Shown here piece by piece: positions 1 through 8,950 of a DNA stretch of 64,000 bases. The translations under genes and the position numbers were made by a program. The stretch's first letter is position 1. Every line of letters begins with the position of its first letter. The notes below the pieces were generated by a model that saw only the letters and a program-made list of their open reading frames with translations, did not search any database and was not told where the DNA came from. Source of the DNA: Bacteroidota bacterium (GTDB lineage Bacteria > Bacteroidota > Bacteroidia > Bacteroidales > Prolixibacteraceae); the NCBI GenBank assembly GCA_030698405.1, contig JAUYMU010000012.1, positions 1 to 64,000 on the forward strand, written 5' to 3'.

Positions 1-347
1 GCTTTTTAAATCATTTCTGCTCAGAACTGTAAAAAGCTTTCTCAGAAGCCTGATCCGATGACGGAAAATAATAGAATCCTGATCCGATGAATGGAAATTC
101 AGTATGTATGCTGCTGTTCAGTGTTAATGCTTTTTTGATCACCTTCATCGGATCAGTTGCACTGAAGGAAAGTCATCGGATCAAATAGCTTTTTAAATCA
201 TTTCTGCTCAGAACTATAAAAAGCTTTCTCAGAAGCCTGATCCGATGACGGAAAATAATTAAATCCTGAACCGATGAATGGAAAATTAATATTTATGCTG
301 CTTTCGAGCTTTAATGCTCTTTTGATCAACCTTCATCGGATCAGTTG
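1..347. repeat. Tandem 187-bp units of nested inverted repeats
   Basis: The sequence beginning at position 1 starts again at 188, giving a period of 187 bp. In unit 1 the motif TGATCCGATGAC (51-62) is the exact complement of GTCATCGGATCA (172-183), and CTGATCCGATGAA (79-91) is the exact complement of TTCATCGGATCAG (144-156), so two stems are nested. A third small stem pairs GCTTTTT (1-7) with AAAAAGC (31-37). Unit 2 keeps the inner pair (266-278 with 332-344, one substitution) but lacks the outer right arm. No reading frame crosses the block. It could be a REP or MITE-like element or a decayed hairpin array. Its left edge may lie outside the window. I see no gene in 348-524. Confidence 0.85.
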
Positions 348-524
348 AATGACAATTCGAACCTTGAAACTATTCATAAAACCAACCTATTTTATTTTCT
401 TGTAAATATTACTTTTGAATTTCAGGTTCCTATAAAACAAAGAAGAAAACTTAATTTTGAAAGCTGCCGAATCATTTGGAAATTTCTTAGGTCTGAAAGC
501 TGAAATAAAAACAAGGTAACCTGG

Positions 525-2144
525 CTAAAAGCCGTTCAAATGTATGGTTACTGTAGGTATCAGTAATAAAGCTCCCAATAAAAATAGAATTGCAATCAAC
601 GGAAAAACCCATTTCACCCATTTTTGATACGGAATCCGGGCAACGCCAAGAACTCCGATTAAAACTCCTGAAGTTGGAGTGATCATGTTGGTAAACCCGT
701 CGCCAAACTGGAATGCCATCACAGTTGCCTGCCGCGAAATGCCAATCAGGTCGCCAAACGGAGCCATCAATGGCATGGTAATCGCCGCTTTAGCCGATCC
801 GCTCGGAATGATAACATTGATGAGTGTTTGGATGCCATACATGATTTCGACCGATGCAATTTTGCCAAACTGACCAAGTGATTTAGACAATCCGTACAAA
901 ATACTGTCGATTACACCGCCATCTTCGAGCACAACAATGATTCCTCCGGCCAAGCCTACAATCAGGGCTGCCGAATAAATATCTTTCATTCCGTCAATAA
1001 ACGATTGGGCAATTTCGTTGGCGCTTTGGTTAAATGCCATTCCCGAGGCAATTCCTGCGGCCAGAAAAAGTGTGGCAATTTCCATCACATACCAATCATA
1101 TCCCATCACGCCAACAATCAGGAAAAGAATGGTATAGCCAAGTATCAGCAGAATAAAAAAATGGATGGATTTTTTCAGGCTAAACCAACCAATCAAAGCA
1201 AATAGTGCAGCCGAAATCGGAATAATCGGCAAACTGACAGATGAATTACCAATCTTCAGCATCGATTCAGGATATTTAACTGAAAATGCAATCAGTACTG
1301 TTGTAATCAGTCCGAAAACGACCCAGGCCATTTTCGGAGTGTAATACGTTGTTGTTTCGGCATTTTGCAATATGTGTTCGCGCCAGTGTGCATCTTCTTC
1401 GTAAACAGGCGAAAGTTTTGGATTACGCCTGATTTTTGCCATATACCACAACACGAAACCAATTCCGGTAATGTTAATTGCCATCCAGCAAAACAGGCGG
1501 TATTCGATGCCCGAGAACAGTGGGATGCCTGCAAGTCCCTGTGCAATTCCAATGGTAAACGGGTTGAGAATGGCGCCTGCGAAACCAATGTGTGCGGCAA
1601 TGTAAACCATGCAAACGCCTGTTATTGAATCATAACCCATCGAAACTGCAAGTGGAACAAATATGATCGCAAAAGCAATGGTTTCTTCACTCATTCCGAA
1701 GATTGCCCCAAATGCGCTGAACAGCAACATGATAAAAACCACGACCACATTGTCGATCCCAATGTAACGCAAAAGACGCGTTTTATCGAGTTTGCGAATT
1801 CGTTTCAGGAATGAAAAAATGGCTACATCAATGGCTTTGGTTTGATTCATTATCCAGAAAGCGCCACCAATTACAAGTATAAAAACGATGATTCCGGCTT
1901 GTTTTACGAATCCGTTGAAAAGTGCCGAAAATATCTGCCATGTTTGGGCTTCCGCAACAGTTTTTGATGGATGCCCATCGGGCAATTCGTCCATCTTGTG
2001 ATAAACCATGAGCGTTTGTTCCTTACCGTCAATAATTTGTGCCTCTTTTACAAATTTTCCCGGCGGTATAATCCAGGTTAAAATGGCAGCAAAAACAATG
2101 ATACTAAAGACAATTACGAAGGTATGCGGAACTTTTTTTGTCAT
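525..2144 (-). CDS. YfcC family membrane transporter (DcuC/AbgT-like)
   Basis: A 539-residue inner-membrane protein with about 12 hydrophobic segments. The N-terminus (KKVPHTFVIVFSIIVFAAILTWIIPPG), the region around residue 445 (IIPSGSAKAAITMPLMAP) and the motif TPTSGVLIGVLGVARIPY near residue 490 are typical of YfcC proteins. These are secondary carriers related to C4-dicarboxylate and basic amino acid exchangers. The substrate cannot be read from the sequence. I start at the ATG at 2144; a TTG two codons upstream is also in frame but gives a less typical N-terminus. It lies 6 bp behind the mscS-like gene and is probably co-transcribed with it. The family call is secure, the transported compound unknown. 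Confidence 0.85.
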   Translation of the reverse strand: MTKKVPHTFVIVFSIIVFAAILTWIIPPGKFVKEAQIIDGKEQTLMVYHKMDELPDGHPSKTVAEAQTWQIFSALFNGFVKQAGIIVFILVIGGAFWIMNQTKAIDVAIFSFLKRIRKLDKTRLLRYIGIDNVVVVFIMLLFSAFGAIFGMSEETIAFAIIFVPLAVSMGYDSITGVCMVYIAAHIGFAGAILNPFTIGIAQGLAGIPLFSGIEYRLFCWMAINITGIGFVLWYMAKIRRNPKLSPVYEEDAHWREHILQNAETTTYYTPKMAWVVFGLITTVLIAFSVKYPESMLKIGNSSVSLPIIPISAALFALIGWFSLKKSIHFFILLILGYTILFLIVGVMGYDWYVMEIATLFLAAGIASGMAFNQSANEIAQSFIDGMKDIYSAALIVGLAGGIIVVLEDGGVIDSILYGLSKSLGQFGKIASVEIMYGIQTLINVIIPSGSAKAAITMPLMAPFGDLIGISRQATVMAFQFGDGFTNMITPTSGVLIGVLGVARIPYQKWVKWVFPLIAILFLLGALLLIPTVTIHLNGF

Positions 2145-2150
2145 CTGCAA

Positions 2151-2978
2151 TTATTTTGCTTGGAAAACATGTACATCGCGCTGTGGAAACGGGATAACTA
2201 TTCCTGATTTATCAAACTCTTTTTTTACATTTTCGTTGATGATAAAAAATACAGCCCAATAATTCGGGGTGTCAACCCAAACGCGTGTTACCAGGTTTAC
2301 CGAACTATCGCCCAGTGAAATTACACCGATAAAGGGAACCGGATCCTGATGAATCCGTTCGTCATCATTGATAACTTTAAGAATTATTTCCCTTGCTTTG
2401 TCAATATTCTCGGAATAGCTAATGCCAAAAGTCCAGTCAACCCGCCTCGTAGGTTCAGTTGAATAGTTGGTCATCGTGCTGTTGCTCAGGCCACCATTGG
2501 GAATAACGATTGTTTTGTTATCAACGGTTTTTAAAATGGTATGAAAGATCTGTATCTCAGCTACCGTTCCGGTTGATCCTTGCGCATCAATGTAATCGCC
2601 CACCTTAAATGGCTTGTAAATAAGCAACATCACCCCGCCTGCAAAGTTTTGTAAAGTACCCGAGAGAGCCAGTCCAAAAGCCAAACCTGCAGCGCCAAGT
2701 ATGGCGATAAATGAAGTCATTTGTACGCCGACCATCGTCACAACGCTGATTATTAACAGCACTTTTAGGGTGATGGCAATCAGAGAAATTAAGAATGACT
2801 GGAGCGTTTGCTCAAAAGAACGCATTTCGAATATTCGTTTCAGAATTTTAATGAGTTTGCCGATTAGCCATAAACCAACGACCAGAGTAATAAGCGCCAA
2901 TAATAACTGGCCGCCGTATGTAATGGCAATTTCCACCATTCGTTCGGAACTTGGTAATAAGGTTGTTAAATCTTTCAT
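2151..2978 (-). CDS. mscS: Small-conductance mechanosensitive channel, MscS family
   Basis: A 275-residue inner-membrane channel that opens under membrane tension to release solutes during hypo-osmotic shock. Three transmembrane segments lie in the first 120 residues. The third carries the pore-lining Gly/Ala pattern (GAAGLAFGLALSGTLQNFAGGVMLL), followed by the MscS beta-domain signature FKVGDYIDAQGSTGTV and IPNGGLSNSTMTNYS. Length matches compact MscS proteins (E. coli MscS is 286 residues), with no extra sensor domains. It probably forms a two-gene operon with the downstream transporter. The family assignment is certain from the sequence; the physiological stimulus is inferred from the family. 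Confidence 0.93.
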   Translation of the reverse strand: MKDLTTLLPSSERMVEIAITYGGQLLLALITLVVGLWLIGKLIKILKRIFEMRSFEQTLQSFLISLIAITLKVLLIISVVTMVGVQMTSFIAILGAAGLAFGLALSGTLQNFAGGVMLLIYKPFKVGDYIDAQGSTGTVAEIQIFHTILKTVDNKTIVIPNGGLSNSTMTNYSTEPTRRVDWTFGISYSENIDKAREIILKVINDDERIHQDPVPFIGVISLGDSSVNLVTRVWVDTPNYWAVFFIINENVKKEFDKSGIVIPFPQRDVHVFQAK

Positions 2979-3014
2979 GGTATAATATTTTTAGTGATAA
3001 GGCAGTACAATATA

Positions 3015-3803
3015 CTACTTTTCAATTAAGTAATAATCGTCGGCATCGTTCAGTACCGGGAATTTACTGCGGAAATCTGATAGTTCAGGAAAAGAAAGTG
3101 ATGCAGACAATAATTCATTTTGAACAGATAACATTTGTATAATTTGTTTCCCTTTTGGATTAAAAACCTGCGAGTCACCTGAATAGTCAATTCCATTTCC
3201 ATCAGTGCCAATACGATTTACACCAACTACATAACATTGGTTTTCGATGGCCCGGGCTTTCAGCAAAGTATTCCAGACATCATTCCTTGCATTTGGCCAA
3301 TTGGCCGAATAAACCAGCAAATCGTATTCGTTGCGGTTGCGGCTCCACACCGGGAAACGCAAATCATAACAAATTAACGGGCAAATTCTCCAGCCTTTGT
3401 ACTGAACAATCAATCGCTCTGTGCCCTTCTGAAAATGGGATTCCTCATTACCCATGGTAAAAAGGTGGCGTTTATTGTAAAAATGTATTTTCCCTGAAGG
3501 TTCAACAAACAACAACCGGTTAAAGAATTGTTCGTTCTCCTGAATAATCAAACTTCCGCAAATGGCTAGCTGATGTTCAGCACTGCGTCTTTTCATCCAT
3601 TGCACCGTTTCGCCTTCCATCGTTTCGGCCAGTTCCGAAACATTCATCGAAAATCCGGTTGTAAACATTTCAGGAAGGAAAGCGATATCGGTATTGGTGT
3701 TAATTTTTTGAAGCAATTCATCAATTTTTGCAAGGTTCGCAGAAGAGTTTTCCCAAACCAAATCGAGTTGAAAAACGGCGATGTTCAAAAGGTCTTGTTG
3801 CAT
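3015..3803 (-). CDS. Carbon-nitrogen hydrolase, omega-amidase (YafV/Nit2) type
   Basis: A 262-residue cytoplasmic nitrilase-superfamily enzyme. The catalytic triad is visible: Glu in FLPEMFTTGFSM (about residue 44), Lys in YNKRHLF (about 115) and Cys in ICYDLRFPVWSRN (about 148). The FTTGFSM block and the RFPVWSR context fit the YafV/Nit2 branch, whose members hydrolyse 2-oxoglutaramate or 2-oxosuccinamate to the oxoacid and ammonia, a repair step after glutamine transamination. Length is normal for the family. It is the first of several minus-strand genes but sits alone, with about 260 bp of repeat-bearing sequence upstream. Other nitrilase branches are possible but fit less well. Confidence 0.85.
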   Translation of the reverse strand: MQQDLLNIAVFQLDLVWENSSANLAKIDELLQKINTNTDIAFLPEMFTTGFSMNVSELAETMEGETVQWMKRRSAEHQLAICGSLIIQENEQFFNRLLFVEPSGKIHFYNKRHLFTMGNEESHFQKGTERLIVQYKGWRICPLICYDLRFPVWSRNRNEYDLLVYSANWPNARNDVWNTLLKARAIENQCYVVGVNRIGTDGNGIDYSGDSQVFNPKGKQIIQMLSVQNELLSASLSFPELSDFRSKFPVLNDADDYYLIEK

Positions 3804-3952
3804 AAATGAAGTTAAGAGTTAAAAGTCTAAAGTTAAATCTTTGAGTCCACTTCTCCGAAAACTATTTTTTTTGCCACCAAAACACGAAAACACTAAATTT
3901 CACCAAAATAAATCCATTGAATTTCAGCCTTTTGTGAAATTTGGTGTCTTGG

Positions 3953-4054
3953 TCCCGAGGCCTCGGGATGGTGGCATTTTATATTTTTTGACTTTTCAGA
4001 GTGAACTCGGCATTGAATTGGACAAGCCCACTGAACACTGAACACTGAACACTG
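3953..4054. repeat. Palindrome TCCCGAGGCCTCGGGA and ACTGAAC heptamers
   Basis: The 264-bp gap 3804-4067 holds no convincing gene. It contains a perfect 16-bp palindrome at 3953-3968 and, at 4030-4054, three to four tandem copies of the heptamer ACTGAAC. An AT-rich stretch of GTTAAA-like repeats lies at 3810-3838. The palindrome resembles the CCCGAAACTTCGGG sub-motif of the in-gene repeat at 61676-61736, so it may be a related short element. Confidence 0.6.
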
Positions 4055-4067
4055 ACTACTTTTTATT

Positions 4068-4622
4068 CTAATCTTCCGCTGTGAATTTCTCCGGATGTCG
4101 GCCAATCGCGCCATATTCGCGGTAAAAAGCTTTCATTCTCCGGATGTCTGCTTCAGCATCGTCGGTCAGTTCAAAAGGTTTTACCCACCCGATTTCTTTG
4201 CGTCCGAAATCGAAAACTCCCAGGCAAACGGTTGCCCCGGTAGCTTTTGCGATGGTATGAAAACCTGCTTTCCACTTTTTGGTTAAATTTCGCGTGCCTT
4301 CCGGTGTAATGGCCAGGTGCATCGTTTCGCGGCTGTTCATTTCGTGAATAATTTGCTTGGTAATTGAAGCGCCTTTTGCACGGTCAATGGGTATTCCGCC
4401 CATTTTTTTCAGGATCGGACCAACCGGCCAAAAGAAAAATTCTTTTTTTATCATGGTATTTGCCACTCCGCCCAGAGATGTGTAAAACAAGTACGAAAGC
4501 ACAAAATCCCAACCACTGGTATGAGGTACCCCAATGATAATGGCTTTTTTATATGGAATCACTCCATTTTTCGGTTTCCAGCCGAACAGCTCTAGTAACA
4601 GTTTACAGATTGACCTCCACAT
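4068..4622 (-). CDS. 1-acyl-glycerol-3-phosphate acyltransferase family protein
   Basis: A 184-residue PlsC-type acyltransferase. Both family motifs are present: H-x4-D as HTSGWD (about residues 34-39) and the acceptor-binding PEGTR block as ITPEGTRNLTKKWKAGF (about residues 104-120). FFFWPVGPILKKMGGIPIDR matches the second conserved block. The protein is shorter than PlsC itself and has no obvious N-terminal membrane anchor, as in the small acyltransferases common in Bacteroidota. The substrate could be lysophospholipid or another membrane lipid and cannot be decided here. It starts 2 bp after the stop of the upstream B3/4 gene, so the two are probably co-translated. Confidence 0.88.
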   Translation of the reverse strand: MWRSICKLLLELFGWKPKNGVIPYKKAIIIGVPHTSGWDFVLSYLFYTSLGGVANTMIKKEFFFWPVGPILKKMGGIPIDRAKGASITKQIIHEMNSRETMHLAITPEGTRNLTKKWKAGFHTIAKATGATVCLGVFDFGRKEIGWVKPFELTDDAEADIRRMKAFYREYGAIGRHPEKFTAED

Positions 4623-4624
4623 AA

Positions 4625-5287
4625 TTACCTGATATTAAATTCAATGATGTTCGTTGCCCGACAATATTTTTTCAATAAACTGATTGCCATTTGTTTGGCA
4701 GTTTCCAACTGATCATCGCCTCCAAAATCAATAATGATCATCAGAAACCGACTGCATTGCCCTGTAACTTCGGTCCGTTGCGAATCGCTGGTTGGGGTGC
4801 CGAATGCTCCCAAACCGTCCCGAAATACAGGTAATCCTTCAATGTTCAGTTCTCCACGGCCAATGCCCTGATAGGGTTCATCGGCAAGACCAATCCCAAA
4901 ACTGATATCACCCTGAATTTTGGCAGCATCGTAACCACCAATTGAAAATCCGGAAGAAATCGAAACCAGATTAAGCTGATCGACCACATTGTTGATTTTA
5001 TACAGGTCTTTTCCTGAAACAACCCGGCGAAGCAATGCTTCAGCAGACAAGCGATAGCGCGCCGGATCTTTTCCGCAGGCTTTGTAAGCTTTGCGGGAGG
5101 CTGCAATGACCGGAATTTTTGAGATGTCTTCAATAACCCGCGTTTGCTTGATTTGTGTGATTCGGAAATTAATTTCAGAAGTAAGTTCAATAAATGATTC
5201 TGCTACAATTACATCAGCTTCAATGCAGCCCAGCCGAAGTTTTGGGCAAAGGGATTTTAGATTTTCACTGATATAAATATTGACCAT
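4625..5287 (-). CDS. B3/4 domain protein (PheRS beta-like tRNA-binding domain)
   Basis: A 220-residue protein made essentially of one B3/B4 domain, the fold that in the phenylalanyl-tRNA synthetase beta chain binds substrate for editing. Characteristic blocks are IPVIAASRKAYKACGKDPARYRLSAEALLRRV (residues about 57-88), LVSISSGFSIGGYDAAKI (about 107-124) and FGTPTSDSQRTEVT (about 162-175). The stand-alone form is widespread and usually annotated only by domain; a role in clearing mischarged aminoacyl-tRNA or free aminoacyl compounds is inferred. It precedes the acyltransferase gene by 2 bp. Length and motifs look intact. Confidence 0.85.
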   Translation of the reverse strand: MVNIYISENLKSLCPKLRLGCIEADVIVAESFIELTSEINFRITQIKQTRVIEDISKIPVIAASRKAYKACGKDPARYRLSAEALLRRVVSGKDLYKINNVVDQLNLVSISSGFSIGGYDAAKIQGDISFGIGLADEPYQGIGRGELNIEGLPVFRDGLGAFGTPTSDSQRTEVTGQCSRFLMIIIDFGGDDQLETAKQMAISLLKKYCRATNIIEFNIR

Positions 5288-5361
5288 ATACAGAAAGTGA
5301 TTGACTCTTTTAATATAAACCGACCCTGCAAATGTAGAAATTTAGACTGCAACAACTATTT

Positions 5362-7950
5362 TTAAAAATGGATTAACTTTTTGCTTACACTTAATCCGTT
5401 CAAATTAACCTTCAGAATATATAATCCTTTTGGATATCCGGCTAAATTGAAGTTAAATTGGGTGGAATACATATTGACCTCGTATTTTTTTGAAAACAAT
5501 ATCCTGCCATTTAAGTCGGTAACGAATGCTTCTGCAGTTCCATGGTCAGGATGAAAAATATTTATATTGAAGATGCCATTTGACGGATTCGGAAATACAA
5601 GCGCTTCCAGCGAATTGCCCACAAGATCTATTGTAACATTGCCGAAAGCGCGATTGTGCCCGTCAATCTGCAACCAGTGTTGCTTTCCCGGCTCGAGAGC
5701 CAGATTTTCGATGAGTGCAGTTTTGTCGCTGTTCGACCGGTTGTCGTTGGCTGCAACCATGGAATATTGCTTTTTGTCGTTTGATAAAATTCCCCGGTAA
5801 TCCGATGCTTTGTAAACCGCAATCTGGTTGTCAAATCCGTAGGTATTGATTGTAATTATGCCATTTTCCGGAGCAACGAACGTAAACCAAATGGAATTAT
5901 CCAGTAAACTTTTGGTAGGCTTGAAGTCGGGACACCAGCCATTTTTCACCAAACATCCCAATGAAGGTGGATTAGGTTCGTTTATTTCAACTGTTGCACA
6001 TTTGTTTGAATATCCGGCATTTCGTCCCAGAAACAATTTTGTTGCATTGGCTATTTGATCGTTTTCCTGAATTATTACATGAAGCAAAATACTGTCGGAA
6101 GCAATACAGTGCCCGTTTGTTCCGGTAACCTTTAGCCAGGTATCAAACGATTTTGTGTAATTGGCTGATGATTTTAATGTAAGAAATACGCTGTTCGAAC
6201 TATTTTCTGCATCAATTAATTCAGGTCGGTCAATTTTGAAACTATAGGCCACAGCACCACCCGCGATCAGCGGAAATCCTTTCAGGTCGCCTCCGCAAAT
6301 TACACTGTCCCTTCGGGCTTTCAGGAACCTGACATCCAGCTTACTTCGGGCAATAATATATTTATTCTGAAGAAGTTCATGGGCTCCATATTTGTTTGAT
6401 GTTTTTAGTTTTACAGAATAAGTTCCATCTTTCAGAAACAGTATTTGCGGATTCTGTGAAGCACTGTCGGTACCATTTGCAAAGCTGTACGTTGGTGGAT
6501 CAACCTGCCAATGCCATTCGGTTGGCCTGTGCGTAGTTCTGTCGGTAAACAAAACCGGAGAATTCACACATACTTCCTGCAATTCGGCGCGAAAATTAGT
6601 TCTCGGTGGCATTTTCCATATTCCGTCAAGTGTTTTTCTCGTATTAAAAGGATCGAGCCAATAAGCCAATTGTTTGTTGTTGGCCGAATTAAAGTCCCAT
6701 GAAACCGACAATTTTCCATAAAGCAAAACCGAGCCAACCCCTCCGTGAAGTTGCCCGACAATACGTTGATTCTGGTCGAAAAGCGGAGCTCCCGATGATC
6801 CGGTCTCAGGCAAACCAACATTAAATTGTGAATACCAATGTGTTCCGGGCAATGTTGTTGAAACCAATATTAATTCCTCCGAAAACCATTGAATTTTTTC
6901 AGGATAACTGAAAGAAGTGTTGTGAGCCGTAGCAATGCTTTTTGGCGCTCCGTCGGGATGATGGATGCTGGCACTGGTTTTGGGATTTTCGCCGCTTACA
7001 TCCCATCCGGCATAAAACGGATTGTATTCATCGGGCGGATATTCCTTCAATAGCAACAAGGAAAAATCTGAATCCTGACTTCCTGATTTAAATGTTGCAC
7101 CAGACAGTGTCTGCGAAAACGATGCATCTTCAGATTCACAAGTTGAATTTTCGAAATTGAAATAGGTAACAAGTGTATTTGCTACCAACTCGGTATTAAT
7201 GCAATGGTTGGCAGTCAGAAAATAAGGTGTCTCATCATCTTTTACATTGTTTATCAGAGACCCGGTACAAAAATAGGAATTCTGAAAATTATGAAACGTC
7301 ATCATGCAGACCGCGTGTTTTACAATTTGCCAATCGGCACCTGCCTGGCAATTGATACCAATACGGTTTTCAGCTTTTTGCTGAATATTGACATAAGCCT
7401 GCGATACTGAACCTAAAATCAGTTCTCCAGAAAATTCAGCCGACATTGGCTCAAAATATTCTATAATCAGGTTCTTTCCCTGAAATTCGGCAACGGGTAA
7501 AATTTTATCTGGGTTGTTATTTTTGTGTGTAAATGCCCCCCGAAGCTGGGTTTTGGAGGAATTGTAAATAAACACTTTGGCATTTGGAGGAAGGTGGTAT
7601 TTTCTGAAAAATATTCCAAGTGACAAAGCATTCTCAGACTCTATTTTATATTGCCAGATGGTACCTTTGCCCCGAATTTCAGTACTAATTCCTGATTCTT
7701 TTATATTGATCTCACATGTTTTAACAACTCCATACCGGTTGTCAATCCTGAATTTTTTGTCCTCCTCCAGCATTTTCCCGAAACGAACCGAATCAAGTTT
7801 CAAAACGGGAATAATTACTGCTTGTTTTTGCTCAATGAGAAAGCTTTCAGGCAAACCTTTTTCACTTACCTGAGCTTTCGATTCGAAACAATTAATACCA
7901 ATTCCAAAAGTCAGGCAGAAAACAAACCAACAGTAAATTAAGTGTTTCAC
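5362..7950 (-). CDS. Secreted trypsin-like serine protease with T9SS sorting domain
   Basis: An 862-residue exported protein. Residues 1-26 form a signal peptide ending in KAQ. A chymotrypsin-fold domain (about 195-450) shows His in FLTANHC (249), Asp in DSDFSLLLL (about 295) and Ser in GSSGAPLFD (386), and resembles lysyl endopeptidase-type proteases. A PKD-like segment follows (about 455-540, ending in GTYSVKLKTSNKYG). The C-terminus (about 785-862) begins FPNPSNGIFNI and ends GLYILKVNLNG...KKLIHF, a type A T9SS sorting domain. It is therefore likely to be moved across the outer membrane by T9SS and attached to the surface or released. Cleavage specificity cannot be read safely. Confidence 0.9.
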   Translation of the reverse strand: MKHLIYCWFVFCLTFGIGINCFESKAQVSEKGLPESFLIEQKQAVIIPVLKLDSVRFGKMLEEDKKFRIDNRYGVVKTCEINIKESGISTEIRGKGTIWQYKIESENALSLGIFFRKYHLPPNAKVFIYNSSKTQLRGAFTHKNNNPDKILPVAEFQGKNLIIEYFEPMSAEFSGELILGSVSQAYVNIQQKAENRIGINCQAGADWQIVKHAVCMMTFHNFQNSYFCTGSLINNVKDDETPYFLTANHCINTELVANTLVTYFNFENSTCESEDASFSQTLSGATFKSGSQDSDFSLLLLKEYPPDEYNPFYAGWDVSGENPKTSASIHHPDGAPKSIATAHNTSFSYPEKIQWFSEELILVSTTLPGTHWYSQFNVGLPETGSSGAPLFDQNQRIVGQLHGGVGSVLLYGKLSVSWDFNSANNKQLAYWLDPFNTRKTLDGIWKMPPRTNFRAELQEVCVNSPVLFTDRTTHRPTEWHWQVDPPTYSFANGTDSASQNPQILFLKDGTYSVKLKTSNKYGAHELLQNKYIIARSKLDVRFLKARRDSVICGGDLKGFPLIAGGAVAYSFKIDRPELIDAENSSNSVFLTLKSSANYTKSFDTWLKVTGTNGHCIASDSILLHVIIQENDQIANATKLFLGRNAGYSNKCATVEINEPNPPSLGCLVKNGWCPDFKPTKSLLDNSIWFTFVAPENGIITINTYGFDNQIAVYKASDYRGILSNDKKQYSMVAANDNRSNSDKTALIENLALEPGKQHWLQIDGHNRAFGNVTIDLVGNSLEALVFPNPSNGIFNINIFHPDHGTAEAFVTDLNGRILFSKKYEVNMYSTQFNFNLAGYPKGLYILKVNLNGLSVSKKLIHF

Positions 7951-8108
7951 AATTAATCTTTTTGATCATTTCTGAAAGTCATACCATATTATACAGACAC
8001 TTGGACCTGAGAATAACCCTATCCCGGTTTATAACTGTACACTTTCTTATTAAACGAGAACAACCGACCGAATGTGATAATTATTTGCTGATTTTATTTT
8101 CCTGAATT

Positions 8109-8759
8109 TTAGAAAAAAACTTCGGTTCGGATATTTTCAGGGAGAAGTCCGTATTTTTCCAGTACAGTTGTAACTTCTTCAATCATTTCTGAATTTCCGC
8201 AGAGATAACAGATCGTATCCGGATCAACAGTGTTTTCCTCAAGGTATTTGGTAATGCGGCCAAAATAATTGCCATCATTGCTTCGCGAAGTACATAGAAT
8301 ATACTTTTCAGGATTAAAATCTTCTCTTCCGTATGCTTCATTGGCATACCGCACACCATGAATGACGCGGTAATTCAGGTTTGGATAAGATTTCATGTAA
8401 GAATAAAATGGCGAAATTCCGGTCCCGGTTGCAATCAGCAAAGTCGGATGACCCTGTTTCGTTTTTTCGTTCAGAATGAAATAACCTTTTGGTCCTTCCA
8501 CATCAAGCTCAGCGCCAGGATTTAGGTGACGCAGGTAGCGCGAAAATTCTCCGGCGGGAATCTCGCGGATTAAAAAATCAAGGTAATCATCGGTCGTCGC
8601 GCTGAAAATGGAATATTCGCGCCCTTTTTTCATATCCGGAATGCGGATTACCACATATTGACCGGGCTCAAATTGAAAATCCTGCCGGTCGAGCCGCAAA
8701 ATAAAAGTTTCAGGAGTTAAGCTAATAATGTCAAGTACGGTATGTTTTCTTCGTTTCAT
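8109..8759 (-). CDS. Ferredoxin/flavodoxin-NADP+ reductase family flavoprotein
   Basis: A 216-residue single-unit FNR-type oxidoreductase. The FAD-binding RxYS motif is present as REYSIFS (about residues 47-53), after FEPGQYVVIRIP. The NAD(P)-binding half contains LLIATGTGISPFYSYM (about 107-122) and ends with the family's CGNSEMIEEV and a C-terminal aromatic tail (EVFF). It moves electrons between NAD(P)H and a small iron-sulfur protein or flavodoxin. No 2Fe-2S domain is fused. It lies downstream of lipA on the same strand but is separated by 190 bp of repeats, so transcription with lipA is uncertain. Confidence 0.87.
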   Translation of the reverse strand: MKRRKHTVLDIISLTPETFILRLDRQDFQFEPGQYVVIRIPDMKKGREYSIFSATTDDYLDFLIREIPAGEFSRYLRHLNPGAELDVEGPKGYFILNEKTKQGHPTLLIATGTGISPFYSYMKSYPNLNYRVIHGVRYANEAYGREDFNPEKYILCTSRSNDGNYFGRITKYLEENTVDPDTICYLCGNSEMIEEVTTVLEKYGLLPENIRTEVFF

Positions 8760-8780
8760 AAATAAGTTTCAAATTCAAAT

Positions 8781-8910
8781 TGTCATTCATTAGTCATTGA
8801 TTGTCATTCAATAGTCATTGATTGTCATTCAATAGTCATTGGAATTGCTGCCTATCTGACCATTTAATGACGCGAAGCTAATGACAATTAATGACGTGTG
8901 GCCAATGACT
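8781..8910. repeat. GTCATT repeat array with inverted AATGAC copies
   Basis: The 20-mer GTCATTGATTGTCATTCAAT occurs at 8793-8812 and again at 8814-8833 (21-bp period), with partial copies on both sides. It is followed by AATGAC-bearing sequence in the opposite sense (about 8868-8910), so the block can fold into a hairpin. The same 20-mer occurs at 26481-26500 in a similarly organised block. Spacers are absent, so this is not CRISPR. It fills the gap between lipA and the reductase gene. Confidence 0.75.
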
Positions 8911-8950
8911 TCTCTATTCTGCTTACTGAGACTGACCACTGCGACTTCTT

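Noticed and set aside
1-347. CRISPR or integron attC array
   Set aside because: Only two units, no spacers, no integrase or cas gene; the nested symmetry fits a hairpin element better.
8781-8910. CRISPR array
   Set aside because: Repeats are back to back without spacers, partly inverted, and there are no cas genes in the window.
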